Positions 59,506-64,000 of a stretch of DNA of 64,000 bases are shown piece by piece. The translations under genes and the position numbers were made by a program. The DNA comes from Leidyana gryllorum EB-2025a. Taxonomy: Eukaryota > Apicomplexa. The notes under the pieces are model-generated. The model saw nothing but the letters and a program-made list of their open reading frames with translations. It was not told where the DNA came from and searched no databases. The first letter of the stretch is position 1, and each line of letters starts with the position of its first letter. Where the stretch lies: NCBI GenBank assembly GCA_048772705.1, contig JBLWGC010000033.1, positions 186,001 through 250,000 of the forward strand. The letters run 5' to 3'.

Positions 59506-62124
59506 CTATCCGAACATCTTTCCATACATTCTCTTAGCTTTCTCATTCTCAGCTTTAATGGCACGTTCGACGCGCTCCATACACTGCCACACACAAAGAT
59601 AGATGTGGATTTCGAGTGACTATTTACCTTAAGAACAGCGGGATCTGGGGGGGACTGACTAGCTATAACCTTCGCCAGATCCTTCTTGGCGGCTTCCATA
59701 TCCTTGAGTCTCTCGTAGGCTTGACCTCTTCGGAACAAACCTTTATGGTTTTCCGGGCTGAAGAGGTGGAGGCGGTGTTTGGACTTCTGGAAGGCTTTTG
59801 AGTAACTTACTCTATTTCCAGAGCCGAAGTGCAGGATTGTACGGCTTTTTGGGCTGTGGCGGCGCTGCCTTCTTTCAGATACGTCTGTGCCATGTTCAGA
59901 TGGCACGCCAGCATCAAGGCGTTCTTCTCCTCCGTCTCGGCTGGGCTGCAGTCGAACATCTTGGATAAGTGTCCGATCGCCTTGAGGTATCGTTGAATAG
60001 CCATTGCCAATGTTCCACCCTTCAGCAGCTCGTTACCCTCGTCTTTGTTCTTCCGAGCCAGTTGGAGCCGTTGGGAATTCGGCAAGTGCCGGTTGTCGTG
60101 ATCGTCCTTCTCTTTCCCCGCATTCTCAGCCTCCACGCGGGCGGCATTCTCCTCCAACTTGAGGTCACTCGCGGCCTTCGCAGCCGCCAACGCCTCGTAG
60201 TGAGCAGCGCAGTGTGTGTGAGCCTCTTCATCGAGTTTGCGGAGCTCTTCCTGGAACTTTTCGATGGGACATTTGGCGTCCTCGGCACTGTAAAACCATT
60301 CACTCGCAGTCTCCACGGCGCCTCGGAGATTCTGTGATCCGGTCACATTGTCTCGGATGAGTGCCTCCAACTCCATTATTTTGGCCTCCAACTTGTTCTT
60401 TGCCTCTAACCGTTTGTGTTCGGCCTCTTCGATCTCCCGCATCTCCCGTTCAGTCGCCATATGACTGCGGCGCTCATCGTCACTCGACCACGTCTCGCAA
60501 CTCGAGGGCACCTTGAACACTCCCTCCAGTTTGGGGATCATACCTCCGGCCAAAGCCGTGCAGCCGACCGCTGGGGCGGCGGTTCCATCGAGAGTGCGAC
60601 GCAGCACTGTGGCTGTCTCGGTTGGTGGCGGGCTGGTCGAGGGGTCTGCGAGGACTGCAGTGGGCTTTGCGAGTTTGGGTTGGGATTTGAGCTGTTGAGT
60701 CAGTGTCTCTACGACGACTGGGATGCGGCTGCCTCCTCCCACAATCTCACAGCCCAGATAGACGCCGTTGTCGTTGGTAACGCATTCGTTGCACTGCTCG
60801 ACGCACCCTTTGAGCCATTCGGTGAGTCTGGCCAGGAGGGGGGTGGCGAGACAGCGTTCGAACTCCTCGCGTCGGACTTCGAACTGAACGTCATTGCCGT
60901 CTTCGTTGCCGAGATTCGCGCTGTAAACTGCAGTGTTGAGACCGCCCAACTCTCTCATAACTTTCTGAGCCGTGGTGAGGTGACGATTCCAGATTCTCCG
61001 CTGACGTTTAGTCTGATTCTCCGATTCAATGGCCGATGTGAACGGACTCCCGATGGTGGAGTCCTTTTCCATCGCCTTCTTCTCGAGCATCAGAGCCAAG
61101 GCTTTGAGCATATCGTACACACCGATATCGAGAGTGTTGCGTCCTTTGATCTTAAGTTCAAAGTGGTGCACCGAGAAAGAGTCGCTCTCCAATACACTGG
61201 CAGCGTCCAGCGGGCGCGCCTCCAGAACGGCAAAGGAGGTCTCGCTGAAACCGCAGTTGAAGAAAGCCACGTAGAGAGTGGGAGCTGTGGTCGAGTCTTG
61301 AGGCAGCTGTCGTTTGAGTTGAGAGTAAATATCAACGAGATGTTTTACGACCCAACAGCCCACAATCGCAGTCATTTGCCCACAATAGAATGCGGTGTCG
61401 GCCTTTAGGGCGCCTGTGCGACACGCTTTGCTGATAACTTTCCCCACTCTATCGCCGTTGCTCATCACGGAGTCGGGGAAGGCCACACAAAACCGGCCGC
61501 TCGCGACCTCCAGAATGTCTTCGGGGTCAGTCAACTTGTGACGGCGTCCCTCAGCAGCAAACCCGGCCAAACGCCGCAAGTAGAAGGCGATCAGCTGCGA
61601 GGGTTTGAGTGTGTATTGCTGCTCAGCAAAAGTAACCTTAACAGTGGAGGTGTCAGAGTCGTCACCCATTTCTGGGGCACTGAATGGCACAGCCGTCGGC
61701 ATATAGGGACTGAACCGTTTGTACAAATCATCGCCCTTAAACTTCTCTGGGTCCGTCTCGAGAAGAAGCAGCAAAGGCAGAATTGGAAAACACGTCTCCG
61801 GAGAATTCAGGAGAGTATTCTGTGCCACATCACCGATAAGCCGCAGAGAGTCACAGAACGAAATAGTGGAAGGAGTCGAGCGGCTGGATAAATCATTTGG
61901 CTCCAACTCAATAACAGAGGACCCCACACCCGCTGAACACACAGTCGAGTGGTAGCTCCCTACATTGATACCGCCATAGAAGCGGACGCGAACTGTTCAG
62001 ACAGAGAGATACAATGTCGAATTGACGATCTTTGACACAACTTACCATCGGAAGTCTCATCCGGGACTTCGGGCGAAGGAATACCAAAGTCCGTAGACGC
62101 ACTGGCCGAGGCCGAAGCTGACAT
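59506..62124 (-). CDS. Hsp110/Hsp70-like protein fused to a C-terminal TPR domain
   Basis: Four exons: 62124-62046, 61992-59811, 59757-59628, 59583-59506; 822 aa, frame closed. Residues ~27-430 follow the Hsp70/Hsp110 ATPase fold in order, but with degenerate loops: FYGGINVGSYHSTVC where canonical proteins have a GIDLGTT loop, FCVAFPDSVMSNGDR, and EIVGGGSRIPVVVETL (the adenosine-binding loop, well kept). A charged helical middle (EMREIEEAEHKRLEAK) follows. After about residue 640 come TPR repeats of the FKBP/Cyp40 kind: RKNKDEGNELLKGGTLAMAI, ACHLNMAQTYLKEG, then DPENHKGLFRRGQAYERL. It probably acts as a co-chaperone or nucleotide-exchange factor. Substrate-binding beta domain not identified. 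Confidence 0.82.
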
Positions 62125-62186
62125 GATGAGAGGTTAAGTAGGAATGAAAATTTTATAAACACCTCAAGGAAGAGTATATTGTGAGA

Positions 62187-63068
62187 CTAATGACGCTTTG
62201 ATGGTCGTGAATTCAATCGCTGTTGACCTTTCTTCTTCATTGTCGCCGCTTTCGGCTTTGCCCGGCCCACTTTCTTTGGCTTCTCTGTCTTTGACTGTTT
62301 ATTTATCTTGTTGGGCGGCTGGGCGGCTTTCTTCTTTGCCTTCAGGGAGCCGACTACGGGCTTCCGCATGAAAGATCCGGGCTCGTCGTCCTCGTCGTCG
62401 TCGTCTTCTATATCACCCATTCTGTCTCCGACTAACTCGACTGGATGTGAGCTTATGAGGGTATTTAGATCGTGCATCTCTTGTCCAATCTGGTGGACAA
62501 CACCGCCTTTGCCTTTCGTGGCCTTAGCTTTGCTTTTAGCCCCACTCTTAGTTTTCGTTACCCTTTCCGTACCATCTCTCAGTGAAACACTATCTGGGGC
62601 CCCACCACTAGACGCTTCCTCAGCAGCTGCAGCTTGGGGGGCGACTGGAGGCTCAGATTCAGGAACTGCTTCAACGCTCCCGGAAGCCTTGCCCTGCTCC
62701 TTTAACAGCTCTTCCAAGGCTTTCCTGGCGAGCTCCTTAGCCGAGTTGGCCTTTTCGGGCCGAGCAGCCGTGATTTTCCGCTTGGCTTCCTTCTTGGCAA
62801 CCAGAACTTCTTTAGTGGTGTCAATGATGTCAGACGTCTTGAGGGGTTCCACAAATGCGTCTCCCTTAGCTATGGCGGCCTTCTTCTTCTTCTCCGTCAC
62901 AGACTTGGTGATCAGATGGGGATCGTCATTGAGAGCACCCTTCTTCCCAGGCTTGCGTGTCGACTCCAGCTGCTGCCAGCGGCGAATCTGAGAGTCAGCG
63001 TCCCGACTGGGAGCCGACTTTTTCTTGGAAGAGCGACGTGGGATAGACCGGCGCCCAGACTTGGCCAT
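62187..63068 (-). CDS. Lysine-rich basic protein, probably nucleolar
   Basis: Single exon, 293 aa, start MAKSGRRSIPRRSSKKKSA at 63068. An upstream in-frame Met lies inside the divergent NAT10 gene. Lys/Arg clusters occur throughout: KKKKAAI, AKKEAKRKI, KAKATKGKGG, KAKKKAAQ. An acidic run (EDDDDEDDEP) lies near residue 235, and the tail is basic (KKKGQQRLNSRPSKRH). The middle (DPHLITKSVTEKK, SDIIDTTKEV, HDLNTLISSHPVE) looks helical. The composition is typical of ribosome-biogenesis or chromatin proteins; no family assigned. It shares a 27-bp divergent promoter with NAT10, itself a ribosome-biogenesis enzyme, which supports that idea. Confidence 0.75.
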   Translation of the reverse strand: MAKSGRRSIPRRSSKKKSAPSRDADSQIRRWQQLESTRKPGKKGALNDDPHLITKSVTEKKKKAAIAKGDAFVEPLKTSDIIDTTKEVLVAKKEAKRKITAARPEKANSAKELARKALEELLKEQGKASGSVEAVPESEPPVAPQAAAAEEASSGGAPDSVSLRDGTERVTKTKSGAKSKAKATKGKGGVVHQIGQEMHDLNTLISSHPVELVGDRMGDIEDDDDEDDEPGSFMRKPVVGSLKAKKKAAQPPNKINKQSKTEKPKKVGRAKPKAATMKKKGQQRLNSRPSKRH

Positions 63069-63095
63069 CTTTAGCCCAAAAAAACCACCAACAAT
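63069..63095. promoter_or_regulatory. 27-bp divergent promoter
   Basis: 27 bp between start codons, holding an A7 run at 63078-63084, which is 9 nt from the minus start and 11 nt from the plus start. Confidence 0.55.
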
Positions 63096-64000
63096 ATGCA
63101 CCCTTGGCCCACCATCGAACAGGTGTGGAGCCATGTGCGCGACCACCGGCATCGAGGCGTGGTGGTTATCATTGATGATAACAACATCGAAGCTCGTGAC
63201 AGCGCCATTAGTGCGTTAGTTACGGAATTACGGCGGCACACACACGAGGATATCGCTAATCTACAACAACAAGAGTCAAGTTTACAACCACAACGCAAGG
63301 TCGCTACCGAAACCCTACACACCTTCTCGCCACGTGAAAGTAAGCATTGACGTGAGCTCCCAGACACTCATTTATCTCATCAGAATACCGACGAACACGA
63401 CCAAAGTGGCTGGTCAGGGGCGATGCCAGTATTCCATATTCCCATACGGGCCAAGTATTGGGCCGCACCTTTGGTATTGCAGTTATGGAGGATCTCGATT
63501 CATTGACACCGAACGCGTTCTGTCAAATCGTCGAAACCGTTGCGGGCAGAGGGCTCATTCTACTCTGCGTCGATAAGTGGGAGCCATTCACTCTGTGCGG
63601 TGGGGTAATGGGGAGTCATTTGTGCGGAAAGCCTCGCTGCTTATATACACAACGACTGCTGCAAACGCTCACCCGCAGGAAGAAGAACCCCTGCTTCACT
63701 ATACTGAATGCCACCGAGATCCCAGGGGCAGGTTTCACCTTGGGACCCCAAGATGATGACTCTGTGGCAAAATTGCCCACAGAGGCACCATCGGTTCCGA
63801 TCCCCATTGCATCTGATCAGAGAACGCGACCCCCAAACACCAAAACTACCCTCCAAGACCTGTGCATCACCTCCGATCAGCAGAATGGCCTTCAAGCTGC
63901 CTCACAATGGCTGTCGGCAACGGCTTCTAATATATCCCAAGCGACAACACCCTCCAGCGTCCTCGCCCTCACAGCACCACGTGGCCGAGGAAAGTCGGCC
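63096..64000 (+). CDS. NAT10: RNA cytidine acetyltransferase NAT10/Kre33, 5' part
   Basis: Exons 63096-63339 and 63384 to beyond 64000 (intron 44 nt); 287 residues seen, cut by the window edge. GVVVIIDDNNIEARD is followed, after the splice, by KYRRTRPKWL, GQVLGRTFGIAVMEDLDSLT, PNAFCQIVETVAGRGLILL and an insert with PRCLYTQRLLQTL, then the Walker A motif LTAPRGRGKSA of the helicase-like module. The acetyltransferase and tRNA-binding modules lie beyond the window. NAT10 makes N4-acetylcytidine in 18S rRNA and some tRNAs in the nucleolus. The N-terminal module before the first strand is shorter than in human NAT10. Confidence 0.9.

Noticed and set aside
60416-61408. 330-aa plus-strand open frame
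   Set aside because: Antisense shadow of the Hsp110-TPR coding exon, with no domain sense and no fitting start context.
62308-62991. 227-aa plus-strand Ser/Pro/Ala-rich frame
   Set aside because: Antisense shadow of the Lys-rich protein; its composition mirrors the lysine codons.
1-64000. tRNA, rRNA, CRISPR and transposon search
   Set aside because: Looked for T-loop-like GTTCGA contexts, long inverted terminal repeats, transposase or reverse-transcriptase motifs and regularly spaced repeats; none was convincing by eye. A covariance-model and repeat search would be decisive.

Overview
The window is a stretch of nuclear DNA from a gene-dense, intron-rich alveolate protist, most probably an apicomplexan and perhaps a gregarine. 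Four things point that way: an AP2 (ApiAP2-type) DNA-binding domain with an AT-hook at about 4.0 kb; a single polypeptide joining 6-phosphogluconolactonase to glucose-6-phosphate dehydrogenase, as in Plasmodium; very short GT-AG introns, mostly 39-57 nt, found in nearly every housekeeping gene; and a family of secreted proteins with an integrin-beta-like vWA domain and Thr/Ser/Pro-rich stalks. The gregarine placement is inference. I found no rRNA, tRNA, CRISPR array or recognisable transposon.

Layout. 1-7.4 kb: edge of a secreted acidic protein (-), PGL-G6PD fusion (+), AP2 factor (-), IMP4 (+), triple CCCH zinc-finger protein (+). 7.4-16 kb: a gene-poor 1.4 kb, an unrecognised protein (+), two near-identical vWA genes in tandem (-), RPS20 (-) and a sirtuin (+). 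16-22 kb: three tandem paralogues (-) of an unrecognised intronless family, here called the MRxP family. 22-26.6 kb: decayed repeat-rich sequence, then two more vWA paralogues (+). 26.7-33.5 kb: five minus-strand genes packed head to tail (77-aa protein, DDX49/Dbp8 helicase, SLBP, YOS1, TAF5). 33.7-37.9 kb: coiled-coil protein (+), then SEC14-like and NAP1-like genes (-). 37.9-44.6 kb: a 786-aa zinc-binding-like protein (-), three plus-strand genes, and a five-exon-or-so minus gene. 44.6-53.2 kb: a PAN-like Cys-rich protein (-), a small secreted protein (+), a cyclin (+), a small protein (-), a 1000-aa coiled-coil protein (+). 53.2-64 kb: cysteinyl-tRNA synthetase (+), RPS3 (-), an unrecognised 412-aa protein (-), PNKP (+), an Hsp110-like/TPR fusion (-), a basic lysine-rich protein (-) and the 5' part of NAT10 (+).

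The gene models were built by hand by joining exons at GT-AG junctions. Where I give exon lists, the summed length is divisible by three and the joined frame stays open. The housekeeping genes cover ribosome biogenesis (IMP4, DDX49, NAT10, RPS3, RPS20), transcription and chromatin (TAF5, AP2, SLBP, NAP1, sirtuin), trafficking (YOS1, SEC14), DNA repair (PNKP) and NADPH supply.

Most unusual features: extreme compaction, with same-strand stop-to-start distances of -1, 1, 12, 12, 18, 30, 38, 40 and 41 nt and divergent start codons only 18-90 bp apart; A/T homopolymers of 6-9 bases just upstream of at least 13 start codons; four exact copies of the palindrome CACACGTGTG, all non-coding; a gene-conversion-like pattern in the vWA pair; the MRxP family; and an Hsp110-like protein fused to TPR repeats.
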